Of a DNA stretch of 64,000 bases, positions 1 to 11,551 are shown in pieces. The notes under the pieces were generated by a model that did no database searches, was not told the origin of the DNA, and saw only the letters and a list, made by a program, of their open reading frames with translations. The stretch is from the NCBI RefSeq assembly GCF_016097555.1, contig NC_054704.1, positions 27,478,795 through 27,542,794 of the forward strand, in the 5' to 3' direction. Numbering within the stretch: position 1 is the first letter of the stretch; every line of letters starts with the position of its first letter. Origin of the DNA: Gigantopelta aegis. Lineage: Eukaryota > Mollusca > Gastropoda > Neomphalida > Peltospiridae. The position numbers were made by a program, and so were the translations under genes.

Positions 1-50
1 AACATTCCTGAATAGTTAGATATTTGGATAAATAAACAACAAATGATGAT

Positions 51-103
51 GATTATTATTATTATGAAAATAGGCATACTAATGATAATAATAATAATAA
101 TGG

Positions 104-151
<48 letters not shown>

Positions 152-152
152 A
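51..152. repeat. ATT/AAT microsatellite
   Basis: Interrupted trinucleotide run (ATT, ATA, AAT). The long hydrophobic minus-strand reading frame here is a by-product of the repeat. Confidence 0.9.
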
Positions 153-300
153 GAAACATTGTGTAATAAGCTGTTTAATTGTTGAAGATAAAAAAGAGAT
201 ATATTGATAAATAGATACACATACAGATATATAGACAGATCGACGGATAGATAGTAGACGGACGGACAGACACACAAATAAACAAACGTGCGTCTCACTG

Positions 301-363
301 AACATCCAGTAGCAGATGATTAATAAATTAAGGTGCTCTAGTGTTGTCGGTAAACAAAACAAA
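301..363 (+). mobile_element. SINE 3' tail fragment (tail type 1)
   Basis: Diverged copy of the tail seen whole at 42790-42871: 'GATGATTAATAAAT', a 'GTGCTCTAGTG' segment and 'TAAACAAAACAAAC' at the end. Head and core are missing. Confidence 0.8.
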
Positions 364-1240
364 CTTGTTTTGTCTCACGGAATATTGTAATCCTGTTAAT
401 TTGCTGGTGGTACTGGATGCACTCTAGGGAAGATGAACAGTGAGAATCGGTTTCTGTGCATAACATAAAAACACAATAGGTTTTTTTCTTTCCGTTTAAT
501 TGTTGTTTCCTCGATTGCGATTTTCCATTTGACTTCTTCACGAAGCTAGACTTAAATTGAAAAGTGTGCCGCTAAACACATAATATACCCGAAGACATTT
601 GAGATAAAATATTTAGCATACAAGATATTGGTAATTAATGGACTTAGTAGATTAAAACTTCTATTCTATGTGTATTTTGTAATTTCAATGTTAGGCTCGA
701 TGGAGAGAATTTTAGGTTAGTGGAAAACAGGATGGTGCTAATTATAGAGGATAATTATGGATGCACATTCGAACAGGGAATGCCTGACACCCACCCCCGT
801 AACCAACCGTGTCTGTTTTGAAAATGTCATATCCAGTGTTGGGCTAGTTGATAACTATCATTGCCATGCCCGGCGGCTACTGAAACAAAATAGTCAAATG
901 TTGCAGTTCAGTCTATTTTGTAAATATAAATAGCCTGCCCCCGCCCCAAATGTTTGTGTTTTAAAGCTCTATCTCCCTTTTTCGGTGACATATCTGATTA
1001 TGACTATTATTTAGTAAAGTTATATTAGCTTAAAGTAAAATAGGGTTAGTGAATTTTACTCGTGGCTAGTACATTTTTTAAATCAATGATCCCATGGCTA
1101 GTGGAATTTATAAAATTTCCAGAAGCCATGTGACATTATGAATGCATTTTCAACTTTTCGGTTTTTTGGATTTATGTTTACGAATGCTATGTCAAATTAT
1201 CTCTACCCTATGCGGATGTAGTTTTGAAAAAGTTAAGTCT
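364..1240. other. unannotated AT-rich stretch
   Basis: I see no convincing exon, RNA gene or repeat ends here. Short open frames lack splice-site or compositional support. Confidence 0.6.
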
Positions 1241-1453
1241 ATTTTGTTTAACAACACCACCACTGGAGCACATTGATTAATTAATCATCGGCTATTGGAT
1301 GTGAAACAGTCGGTAATTCTAACACGTACTCATCAGAGGAAACCCGCCACATGTTTCCATTACCAGCAAGGGATCTTTTATATTTACTTTCCAACAGACA
1401 GGGAAGCATATCTCACGGCCTTTGAATAGTTGTGGTGCACCGGTTGGAACTAG
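1241..1453 (-). mobile_element. SINE, 5'-truncated (core plus tail 1)
   Basis: Reads tail first on the plus strand ('TTTGTTTAACAACACCACCA'), then 'AAACCCGCCACATG', the core 'AGCAAGGGATCTTTTATA' and the 'CACGGCC' segment. It stops before the tRNA-like head, as expected for incomplete reverse transcription. It is clearly more diverged than the copy at 42572. Confidence 0.85.
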
Positions 1454-1740
1454 TTTTGAAAAAAGACTGACAGTTTTGCTACAGGCAAACTTGGATTGGT
1501 GTGTCATCTTCAAAAGTGATAGTCCTCCTATTGTTGAAACACCTTACGGTGAGTCATGGAGGCAGCCACAGCCTTGAAACAGTTTCGTGCAGATACGATT
1601 AGGAACATGCTGATAGTTTTGTCGTTCGGGTACATATACTACATGCAAACTCATTTCGAACGTGATCACTGTTGACATTGACCAACATACAGAAGGCCGC
1701 GTCTCGTGACAGCACTCCACACAGGACTGCTCCTCACACA

Positions 1741-1750
1741 GTGTTATTAA

Positions 1751-1789
<39 letters not shown>
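1741..1789. repeat. ATT microsatellite
   Basis: About 16 nearly perfect ATT units. Confidence 0.95.
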
Positions 1790-1883
1790 GTTAACAACAA
1801 AGCGTCAGCCTTAGATTCTAGCTAGTTCCGTAAAAAAAAAACACGTTAGACATTTTATCTGATATTGTGAAAGAAAAACGTAT

Positions 1884-2110
1884 CCATGGGCGTACATAGG
1901 ATTTTAAAAAGGGGGGTTCCAATACATAGAATTTTGAAAAGGGGGTTCCAAAATAGATTGCAGAGATATTGGACATATATTTCTATGTTGAGTGAATATA
2001 ATAATGTCAGATATCAATGTCAGATATATTAAATTATTAAAAAAGCGATTTCGGGGGGGGGGGGGGGGGTTCGGTCGAACCCATCGACCCCCCCCTATGT
2101 ACGCCCATGG
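1884..2110. mobile_element. hAT-like MITE, 'CATGGGCGTA' family, copy 1
   Basis: Perfect 17-bp inverted ends, CCATGGGCGTACATAGG at 1884-1900 and its complement at 2094-2110, enclose about 190 bp with a long G run. 'GTATC' flanks both sides. The two other copies in the window (9596-10285 and 15605-15802) have clean 8-bp target duplications, which is the hAT signature. There is no coding content. Confidence 0.8.
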
Positions 2111-3036
2111 TATCGAAGGTTTAGTTGCGTTTACCAAAATAACCACAGTTACACAGCGTGGTATCCTCGACAACACTTTAAGATCTCCCAGGCGTAACGA
2201 CCTCATCTGTCCATAATAAATTCATTAAAACATTTAAATTTAACAAAGAATATTGTTAAGGCTCTGATGGTTTATTCATAGCTGTGATATATTGGCCATT
2301 GGCAGTTTATCCATTTTAACTGTTGACATTTTGTCCATTGACATTTAGTTTGCACCCTCTTATTTATGTCATATTATGGTTAAAATATTATCATGGGTTG
2401 ACCAGTTTTGGTGAGGATAAGCATTCGGTTCTAAAGCATATCAATATTTATAAACAGACAGTTGTTATTCAAATACCTACCTTTTTATTAGTATTTCTAC
2501 ACTTCACATGAACACTAAACTGGCCACTAAGTAGCTACGTTTACTGCACGTGTGTCAAAAGCTGTAGCATGCATCAGCAGTAAATAGTGTTAACAACATA
2601 ACCTGTTTTGGTTGGTGACACAGTTGGCGCTATAGCTTACAGGAAAAACTTTGCAACACAACTATTTTCAGTGTTTTATCAAAACATGTATGTTGTTCAA
2701 CAAAACGTGCACTTATAGTAATTTATAAAACATATTTAAATATTTTAAGGCAAATTACAAAATGGAGCTCTCGAAAACCAATGTTAACAGACAATTATGA
2801 TGTCTTGCAATCGTGTTATAAGTTAAGCAAACGAATGGTTATAATCGTACAATTGTTTGGTTAAAAATATACGCTGCATTATGAGATTTAATAAATAAAT
2901 AAAACGATATCCAGAAATATATTTATGTTAAATATCACGTGACAATCACGTGACTTCAAGAACCATATATCAGTACATAGTTTTTCAAATTAAGTTTTGT
3001 TACAAATTACAGTCTGAAAATCATCGAAAAAAGGTA

Positions 3037-3225
3037 TTAAAGGAGAGGACAATTAAGGCATTTGGCCTGGTATGCATATTCAACGATATATAATGCACAT
3101 TATTGCTTAATATCAACACGTATAATCGTATAGTTAATTAATAAAACGGTTAAATGTGACGACTATTATATCTAACGGGCGCAGCCATTTTGTATCATCT
3201 CAGTGAGTACGCCCTCTGGCGAGCT
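3037..3225 (+). mobile_element. possible left end of another TTAA-target MITE
   Basis: Starts TTAAAGGAGAGGACAATTAA and runs to 'GGGCGCAGCCATTTTGT'. The 'TTAAAGG' start matches the two clearer MITE families in this window, but I cannot find a matching right end. Confidence 0.35.
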
Positions 3226-4009
3226 GGTGGTTACGTAATACTTAACGCGTCACGTCAGGAATGAGCCTTAGAACTAGAGAAACACAATCTACCTGGTTTT
3301 TGCGGGATGATAAATAGTCATACATTGCAATGTTCTGTAATAATACACATCCCAGTAAGCCAACAGTAAGTATATCCAGCACTATATATATATTATTTTT
3401 CAATACAAAATAAAATACCATTGTCAAAGTGGCTACACAACAAGTCGAAACAATTAACAATGTTTTGCCCATGCATTAACCTACGTACTGAAATGATACA
3501 CGGAGTGTTTTCTTAGTTAATTGGTCTGTGCTGTTAGTTGCTTCTACCTTTGATTCCTGATTGGCAGGTGTGTATTTGATTGGTAACCAGACGAGCCAAT
3601 TAACTGACGCTGTCTAGACACAAAAATACATACCGGTATTGTGGAATATTACCTGTCGCCCCTAAAATTCTAATGGACATGGTTTATTACTGTAAATAGT
3701 TCTGTAAAACTATTGATTAAGTAGACTTTTCCATCTAAAACCACAGAACTGACCAATTACGTAGTCCCAAATAAAATAAAATTATCACTTGGGTATCGTG
3801 GGTTGTCGTTTTTGCTCCAACGTAGCATATCAATAGGCGTAATAGTGTACATTTTTCCTTTTGGATTATTAAACAGAGAAAAACACTATAACCCCATTTT
3901 GTTCCGTTAATGCTACTTGAAATATATTTAGTTAAATTGTTTATTATATTATTACGTCATTTATGCTGTTTTACAAGTCAGGTTGATCAAAGAGAAGCGC
4001 CGTGTCGAA

Positions 4010-4255
4010 AATTACTGCTTTTGTTTACACTGTACATACAGGAGATGGTCAGGAGCTGACGTCACTTCGCCCCAAGCTATCCCACCGGACGTCACAAAAA
4101 CGAAACAAAATGGCTGCCCCCAGTTAGCAGGAATAATCATGATTTTTTATTAACTCTAAATTTACGCTAAAGTGTCAGTATGTGTTGGTGGTCCGGGTAT
4201 GCATCTTTCCAACACATAAGGCTCTTGTTGGAGTTGACCCTACCTTTAAGAAATG
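4010..4255 (-). mobile_element. possible TTAA-target MITE end (third family)
   Basis: On the minus strand it begins TTAAAGGTAGGGTCAACTCC at about 4255 and contains paired 'GACGTCAC' motifs near 4060 and 4090. Only one end is recognisable. Assignment rests on the TTAAAGG terminus. Confidence 0.35.
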
Positions 4256-5698
4256 TGACGTGTTTATGAGTGGGTAAAAATTGAATATTGCTTTCTTTGC
4301 TGTTTTGTGCGAACATTTCATTAGAAGAAGTTTGCTGGCGTGGCGGTCTATTTTTAGATTAAAAAATCATTTATGACGCGCATCCGTCTAAATATAGACT
4401 AGTTTTCTGACTGTCTGTGACCGAGCCGGACTAGACCATTACAGAGAAGGGGTGTAATCATACAATATTTACCCGTGCACTACAGGACAATACTGCTGCA
4501 CGTTGACACTCGGAGTTGATTGTTTGTGTAACAGGGACATTTTAATCGGTACATAATGTTTTATTTTGTTTATTTCAGTTTACAATTAGTTTGTTCTTTC
4601 TTTCTTTCAGACTGACATGCAAACTCTTGCACACACTTCACTATCGTTCACGTCACGGCAACCGGCACCTACGTTTTCAGCAATAACTTTACTTCTAAAA
4701 AAAATAAAAAATTCGCTCCTGTTTTTTTAATTTTTGAAATAATTTAATTTAAATTAAAAGAAACAATAGTTCTTTTTTAAAATTTCCAAAACTTTTTTCC
4801 TTTTTTGACTATATGTCGTCCCAAACTAAAATAATCAAGAAAAAAACCCCACGGATTTGTTTTTAAGGAAATTTATAGTATAATAGTATATCTTTACTCC
4901 TTTGCAATAAATAAAGAATTCATACAACGTATTAAAATTTGTCAATTTAGGAGGGTTGAGTTTCATGAATTTCACACAAAATGTCAAATATCGCGTTTTC
5001 GTCAAAATCTTCAAAACACAACTACCTTAAATTGTAAGATATGTCCACAACATAGTAATTTTAATTGAAGTTTGTGGTTGCAATGGTTATGAAAATGACC
5101 GTACAAAATTGCTCAATTTTTTTAATTTAAATTCACAGAAAAAAATAATGTTTTTGTTATTTCCAAAACGTCGATCCAAACTAAAATAATAAAGGAAAAA
5201 ACCCTACTCGAGACTGCTAGCTGTTTGTGGTATAGGCCCACGAAATGCACAGAACACAACTCATTCACACCTTGCATCAGCAGCAATGGTACAGCCCACG
5301 CATGTCAGATGTTTACCGGACAAAAGACACACAAAAAACACCTTCGTGTCGTTTATAAGACAAAAATTACAAATATTACACATTTAGCATAATCTACAAT
5401 CAATCCCAAAGTCATAAGAGCCCATAAAATCTAGAAATTGATACATTTGTTTACAAACTTTGACGTTTTCACGAAGGTCGCAACAGCAGACATATGGAGT
5501 GCGCATGCGCTGAGAGTAAGAAAGTTCGTAAACTTTACTTTTTTCAATTAAAAAATGACGGATTATAATCTGCACCAATCAAAAAAATATTTACACTGAT
5601 AGCTCGGCAAGTATCTCAGGCATTAATTGGCTAGCGAACTGGGATGAAACCGCCTCCTGTCAAAATGCTTGACACGGGGAATCCCCTCGAGTCCAGCA
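4256..5698. other. unannotated AT-rich stretch
   Basis: Contains long A/T-biased blocks (4690-5160) and short reading frames without splice support. I recognise no gene or element. Confidence 0.6.
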
Positions 5699-6063
5699 CC
5701 GGCCTCGGTGACGTCGTGGTAGGCCATCGGTCTACAGGCTGGTAGGTACTGGGTTCGGATCCCAGTCGAGGCATGGGATTTTTAATCCAGATACCGACTC
5801 CAAACCCTGAGTGAGTGCACCGCAAAGCTCAATGGGTAGGTGTAAACCACTTGCATCGACCAGTGATCCATAACTGGTTCAACAAAGGCCATGGTTTGTG
5901 CTATCCTGCCTGTGGGAAGCGCAAATAAAAGATCCCTTGCTGCTAATCGGAAGAGTAGCCCATATAGTGGCGACAGCGGGTTTCCTCTCAAAATATGTGT
6001 GACGCCATATAACCGTAAATAAAATGTGTTGAGTGCGTCGTTAAATAAAACATTTCTTTCTTT
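5699..6063 (+). mobile_element. SINE, full length (head 2, core, tail 2)
   Basis: About 365 bp. The tRNA-like head starts CCGGCCTCGG with a B box at 'GGGTTCGGATCCC'. The shared core ('ATCCTGCCTGTGGGA' ... 'AAAAGATCCCTTGCTGCTAA') follows, then tail 2 ('AAATAAAATGTGTTGAGTGC', 'GTCGTTAAATAAAACATTTC') and a CTTT run. The boxes imply an internal RNA polymerase III promoter. Open frames across it are not genes. Confidence 0.93.
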
Positions 6064-8227
6064 CTTTTCCTTCGAGTCCCCGATTTTAGCAGGGAATCCT
6101 CAAGCTTTTCCATTAGGAATGAAATTTAAACGATTTAAAAACATGAAAAATGACGGTGGAAAAATCAATCAGAAAAATATAACTAAACTATTTTCAGGTA
6201 GAAACATGGTTAAAGTTCCATATTCTGAGCGAACTGGCTCGCGATCGCCGTTTTATTAAAATAAAAATGGTGTTGACAGTGAAAAAGCCAGTGTTAAAAC
6301 GTTACTTAACCACTGAATTTAATTAGGTCAGCGCTCAGTGAGCAAACTTCTTCTAATGCTGTGAATATAACAGACATCTGCTTACTTTCCCCATGCAAAA
6401 GTCAAATTCCAAAAAAAAAAAATCAAATGTACGTACTGTTGCGCACAAACGACGCAACCACCGAAACAGGAACCTTACCGAAACAGGGAAACGGACGATA
6501 CATATGGTGTTTGTTTTAGCCAAATACAATAACATTGTCACCTGTGAGATTTATTTGGTATATCGGTGGTACAACCTGTAACACAAAGAGCCCATTGCTG
6601 ATCATAAGTGCTAAAATAAAAATAATGTAATTTTTATGTAACTTATACTAAACGTTTAAGTTTGGTTTTTGTTGAGGCTTTTTTGTGGGGGTTTTGCGAA
6701 TATTTTTGTGTGTGTGTGTGTTATTTTTGTCGTAAATAATTCTAGTTTGGCTTGACTTACAAACAAAAGATAACTATTTTTAAAATTACAAAACTGTAGT
6801 ATTTTCATGTGCAGTGTGTAAAACTATTGGTCAAGATATAAATAAAATTGCTATAAAATTGAAAAAAGTCGCATGCCCATGGGGTTGGAGAAAGTGTTTT
6901 ATTAGTTTTTTCTACACAACTCTATATTTGATCATCCTTTTGTTAATTGTTTACTAATTGGAAATCCATCGTTTAGGTATGCAGTATTTTCTTAAAAATC
7001 AAGAAAGTATATATATAACTACATGCCATGTCATTTTAAACTCCATAAGCAGGCAGCATTCTTCACAATAGGTGAGTCTTATTGTTTTATTTATATCGTG
7101 ATTAAAATTACTGGTATTATTAATTTATAGTAAACATTGTGGTCAATTTCAGGTTTTATAGACCCCAAAAGTCCAAACAAATTTGACGTTTGTAAATAAA
7201 ATAAAATAAAATAAACATACCCCCATAAAAACAACAAAACAAACCCCAACAACAACAACCCTGCCCACCCCCCAAAAAAAAACCCCACCCCAAAATAAAA
7301 ACAACAACAAAAACCCCACCCCAAAACAAACCTCCACATGCCAAGGGACGTAACTCTTCATGGGTGTATGATTTATGTGTGATTTGATTAACTGAGAACT
7401 TGTGATTTGTAGTGGAAAACATATTCTAATGGCTACGATGTCACGAATTGAGGTAAATACAAAATTCGTTACACCTTTGGGGTTTACACGTTACGATTCG
7501 AGTCTCCTAAAAGCAGTTACTATAAAAATCGTAACGTGAGAACGCCTGTACACATAACAAGTAACGGAAATTTACGAGCGGGGCAGTACGGAAAGAACAG
7601 AAAACTGGACGATCCAATGTATTCAATATTATTAAATATACATGCATTGCATATAAAATAAAATACCCGGGATTGTGCCTTTAAGTGGGATTATATAGCT
7701 GCATACATTTTAACCTGTTCTGCAATGGAAGCAATATAAAGTAGTCGGATAAAGTTTCAGTAGTGTTCAGAAAAAAAGAAAGAATAACGTATTTGTTTAA
7801 TGCTAGTCTCCAACTACCAACTGCCAGAAACAAAGTTGGCCAACTTTCTGCTGTCATGTTACACTGTCCAGTTGCTTGTTTGAGCGCGCTTACAACTCGA
7901 TTTTTGTCGTATATCCCATTAGTTGTTAACCTGAGCGCACCCGTCGTAAGTCAGGATTTGAGGGAAATTACAAGGCAATCGTCGAGTTGGCCAACTTCGT
8001 CGTAACAACTACGGCTATTTGGTATCTAAAATATTATGTTTATTTTGACACTTGATATAGGCAATGAGAGAAGAAATCAGCTGCCGATACATGGAGTGTA
8101 CTTATTGAATAGCACCAAAGGACAAGGCAACACATACCATCGATCCAAAGACCGATCGCACCTTAGGCGATTTCCATACCACTACGCTCTTTAAAAGGAG
8201 ACCAACAGAAAACAAGAGAGAAAAGAA
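6064..8227. other. unannotated stretch with low-complexity patches
   Basis: Holds a C/A-rich tract (7200-7340) whose minus strand is rich in GGGG/TTTT runs, and a short inverted repeat near 7486 and 7530 ('CACGTTACGATT' / 'AATCGTAACGTG'). I see no supported exon. Confidence 0.55.
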
Positions 8228-8822
8228 CTGGCAGGTACTGGGTTTGTGTCTCGGTACCGGCTCCAACCCAGAGCTAGTTTAAAGAGACATTCCTGAGTTT
8301 GCTGCATTGTAAGATCTTTCCGACTAATAAAATACTTCTACGATTTAACTTACATAGTAAATATGTTTTCTTGTTTCGAATATCAGAGTCTGTATATTCA
8401 ATGTGTTTCTGGTCGTCTTAATATTTGTAAGAAGCCCAAACTGGATTTTGTTTACAAATAATTTCGTACGTACGAAAAAAGATATATTAGGAAATACAAT
8501 GAAATTTACGCAAGTACAAATATTAGAACGATGAGAAACACGTTTAATATACAGCCACTAATATGTTATGCAGGAAAATATATTTGATATGTAATTACAA
8601 TCGTTAAAAAGTCTCTGTTAGTCGACAACATCTTAAAAATTGCAGCAAACTCTGGAATGTCCCTTTAACGATTTAATGGGTTTGTGTAAAACCACTATAC
8701 CCACGTATCTCACTAAGCACTAACCACTAACCCACTGTCCTGGACAGGTTTTATGCCAAGACAGCGTACTTGAACCTAATTGAATGTAAGCACGGAAATA
8801 ACTATAAATGAAATGAATGAAT
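8228..8822 (+). mobile_element. SINE type 3, split by a palindromic MITE
   Basis: The left part (8228-8278) has 'GGCAGGTACTGGGTTTGTGT' and ends in 'GAGCTAGTT'. The right part (8669-8822) resumes with 'CGATTTAATGGG' and continues through 'CCCACTGTCCTGGACAG' to an ATGAATGA tail. Compared with 29117-29370 the element is interrupted exactly at the TTAA of its 'GAGTTTTAACGA' segment. Confidence 0.85.
8279..8668. mobile_element. palindromic TTAA MITE, family 1, copy 1
   Basis: Flanked by TTAA at 8279 and 8665. The ends read AAAGAGACATTCCTGAGTTT and its complement. The two arms are imperfectly complementary along their length, meeting at TTTCGTACGTACGAAA near 8465. Ends that start AAAGGGACA next to TTAA resemble Kolobok/T2-type elements more than piggyBac; this is inference. 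No coding content. Confidence 0.92.
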
Positions 8823-9054
8823 ATAGAAAGAAGAAACTAAGAACGAAATAAAAGAAGAAAGAAGAAAGAAAGATATAATCTTAAAGAAGCTCTGTCAAAA
8901 CGAACATTATGTATTACTTTATTAGCTTGGTGTACGTTTTTAAAAAATAAATCTTATTAAATGTCATCAGATGTACGCGAATGCCATAGCTCAATACACG
9001 CCCCAGTTAAAGCCACTATCTCGCTAACGTCAGTGAATATAAATGTTTCCTTTT

Positions 9055-9126
9055 CCATATAACCGTAAATAAAATGTGTTGAGTGCGTCGTTAAATAAAA
9101 CATTTCCTTCTTTCCTTCCTTCCTTG
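9055..9126 (+). mobile_element. SINE tail 2 fragment
   Basis: 'CCATATAACCGTAAATAAAA' through 'GTCGTTAAATAAAACATTTC', then a CTTT/CCTT run. Head and core are absent. Confidence 0.85.
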
Positions 9127-9252
9127 ATGGAAATTTGTAAATAAACCTTTTTATTTATACTGAACGTTTTTCTTCAAGAAATATTGTTTGAGATTTATGT
9201 GTCTAGAACGTAAGAATATGTTTTTATATGACTTTTTACTTTATTCCGTATA

Positions 9253-9301
9253 AAGTTACATGCCAATTCATCGGTTACCCTTTGACGCAAACGGACTATA
9301 T
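9253..9301 (-). repeat. single arm of the 'TTTGCGTCAAA' inverted-repeat element
   Basis: Matches the arms of the element at 12470-13004 ('GTTACATGCCAATTCATCGG', 'TTTGACGCAAACGGACTAT'). A second arm is not evident here. Confidence 0.6.
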
Positions 9302-9595
9302 AGTCCAGGTAATCTGATAAAAACCCGGTCACAGTTGCAACACATTTTGTGTGAAGGATAGAGGCATATTTCAGTTTCATTTCACCTACGTTATATGCTG
9401 CTCAAACCTGAAGACTACCCAGGAATTAAATAAGACGTCTCAGTAAGCGTCGTGCAAAAATATCCGCACATAGCACTTTAAATGTAAAAACAAACGTCTG
9501 TCAAGAGATACATGTACATCATACAATCTTTCAAACCAGTCATTTTGTGGGTAGTTGGTTTGGAAAAACAAAATGCATATAATAACCACGCCACA

Positions 9596-10285
9596 CATAA
9601 GCGTACGAGAAACGGGGGCAAGGGTGGGTGGGTGGGTGGGTGGGATTGCAAAGCCTCAAATTCGGGCAAAAAAGATATAAATATTTGGGCAAAATGAGCT
9701 TATATGAAAGAAAGAAAGAAATGTTTTATTTAACGACGCACTCAACACATTTTATTTACGGTTATATGGCGTCAGACTTATGGTTAAGAACCACACAGAG
9801 TTTGAGAAGAAACCCGCTGTCGCCACTACATGGGCTACTCTTTCCGATTAGCAGCACAGGCAGGATAGCACAAACCATGGCCTTTGTTGAACCAGTTATG
9901 GATCACTGGTCGGTGCAATTGGTTTACACCTACCCATTGAGCCTTGCGGAGCACTCACTCAGGGTTTGGAGTCGGTATCTGGATTAAAAATCCCATGCCT
10001 CGACTGGGATCCGAACCCAGTACCTACCAGCCTGTAGACCGATATCCTAACCACGACGCCACCGAGGCCGGCAAAGAGCTTATATGGAACCTTGTCACCA
10101 TGTAGTTCCATCATTCTACCCACAATATTAGTTGTAATCAGAGTATAAATGCGTAGTGATTTGTTTGCAACCCAATATAGCCATTTCGCAGTAATGATAA
10201 CGTCAAGAAATGTTGTTATCCAGATTCGGGCATTTTCGTTTAATTCGGGCAAAACTCTACAAAAATGGGAGCCCATACGCCTATG
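9596..10285. mobile_element. hAT-like MITE, 'CATGGGCGTA' family, copy 2, with nested SINE
   Basis: Flanked by an exact 8-bp duplication, ACGCCACA, at 9588-9595 and 10286-10293. The ends are inverted (CATAAGCGTACG / CGCCTATG). The body carries 'TTCGGGCAAAA' motifs, also seen as 'TTGCCCAAA' in the copy at 15605, and a (GGGT)n run at about 9620-9643. A SINE is inserted inside it. Confidence 0.85.
9707..10075 (-). mobile_element. SINE, full length (head 2, core, tail 2)
   Basis: Minus-strand copy of the element at 5699, from the tail ('AAATGTTTTATTTAACGACG') to the head ('CACCGAGGCCGG'). It is flanked by an 11-bp duplication, GAGCTTATATG, at 9696-9706 and 10076-10086, so both ends are sure. The 119-codon open frame across it is not a gene. 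Confidence 0.95.
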
Positions 10286-10579
10286 ACGCCACATTTATTT
10301 TCTTTCGAACAGTTCTAAATACTCTACTTACACCAAGTACTTATTCTTTGTGTGTGGTAAAACACTCACTATTTCACTGATACTATCTTGGACAACAAAT
10401 ACAAATGCTTTCTGGGGATGCAATAAAATAGGAATATAACGATCCTAATGAGTAGGTATTTTTTCTCCACTTTTATATTAAATAAATGTATCAATGTTAA
10501 ACAACTGGTATTTACAAGGCCATCTATGACAGTATATAGATACCGGTCTAGGAAAACAAATTTGGAAGGAATGGATATT

Positions 10580-10862
10580 TGTTTAATGACACCAAAGCAC
10601 ATTTTAAACCACGGCTATATGGTGTCTATATAGTATGGTTACTTCAACGTTTGGTAGATAGACCAGTAGAAGGGAAACACGCTGTCACCATACTCTTACC
10701 GGTACAGGAGAAGGGATATTTTATATGCAATTTCCCATACATAGAACAGTGCATACCACGGCTTTTGATGTACCAGCCGTGGGCACTGGTTGGGACGGGA
10801 AGAAACTCGTGTCCACCGAGAGCGATTAATCCTGCAACTCATCGCACTTTAGGCGAATCTGG
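10580..10862 (-). mobile_element. old diverged SINE (core plus tail)
   Basis: Tail side 'GTTTAATGACACCAAAGCAC', then 'TTTTATATGCAATTTCCCAT', 'CATACCACGGCTTTTGATGT' and a decayed head. Much more diverged than its relatives. Confidence 0.7.
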
Positions 10863-11551
10863 GAAAACGTACATTCTAACGAATAACACAGCCTTTTGTT
10901 GCTATTTAAATAAAGTTAGTATCCCATGTTGTCCTACTAACTATGTACATTACTAACGTCTGTGCCAGTGCTTACAAAACATGTAAAGTCCGAACTCGGC
11001 ACAGTCTGCACTGCTACTACTTAATGTCATCTGAAAATGTCTAGACATTGTGGAAGCTTGTATCCAGATTTCAAAATGTGCATAATATGTATTATACTAA
11101 TCGTTCGTTCGTTAGTTAGTTCGTGTGTTCTCTCAATCATTCGCTCGTTCGTTCTTTCGTTAATGTTACGACGTGTGGTCAACCTATACCTTCATCCTTT
11201 GAGGGATGTTAACACAATACAATGTGTAGGAACGATATAATATTTCATTGGTTAAGAGGTTACAACGTGTCATTTAAAAATAACCTTTTTCGTCTTAATT
11301 TCCTCTCAACTGCTGAAATAACCTTTAAGGGCTTAGTAGTAGTGTGCACTCATTTTAACCCATGTACCACGGAGAATTGGATTAAATGACATGATTGGCA
11401 TGTAGCCTCAGTCTGTAGAGATTTATTGTTACTTTCCAGTAACCAATGAGACCAACTTTGCCATTTCCAAAATTAGAAATATATATGGTAATGCATAACT
11501 GGGAGTAATGCTATTTTGCGCCTTGGATAGGAAATAATTCTAATTTTGAAG
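10863..11551. other. unannotated stretch upstream of the candidate exon
   Basis: Contains a GTTC-rich patch (11100-11160) but no recognisable repeat ends or promoter elements. Confidence 0.5.

Noticed and set aside
3242-3472. Minus-strand 76-codon frame with a hydrophobic start and a possible donor after 'SSRKNQ'.
   Set aside because: No second exon, domain or conserved motif nearby. AT-rich DNA gives hydrophobic frames by chance.
7091-7422. Overlapping minus-strand frames rich in Gly/Phe/Val that resemble a membrane protein.
   Set aside because: They come from a C/A-rich low-complexity tract read in all three frames.
9628-9987. 119-codon plus-strand frame.
   Set aside because: It lies across a minus-strand SINE inserted in a MITE; no coding signal.
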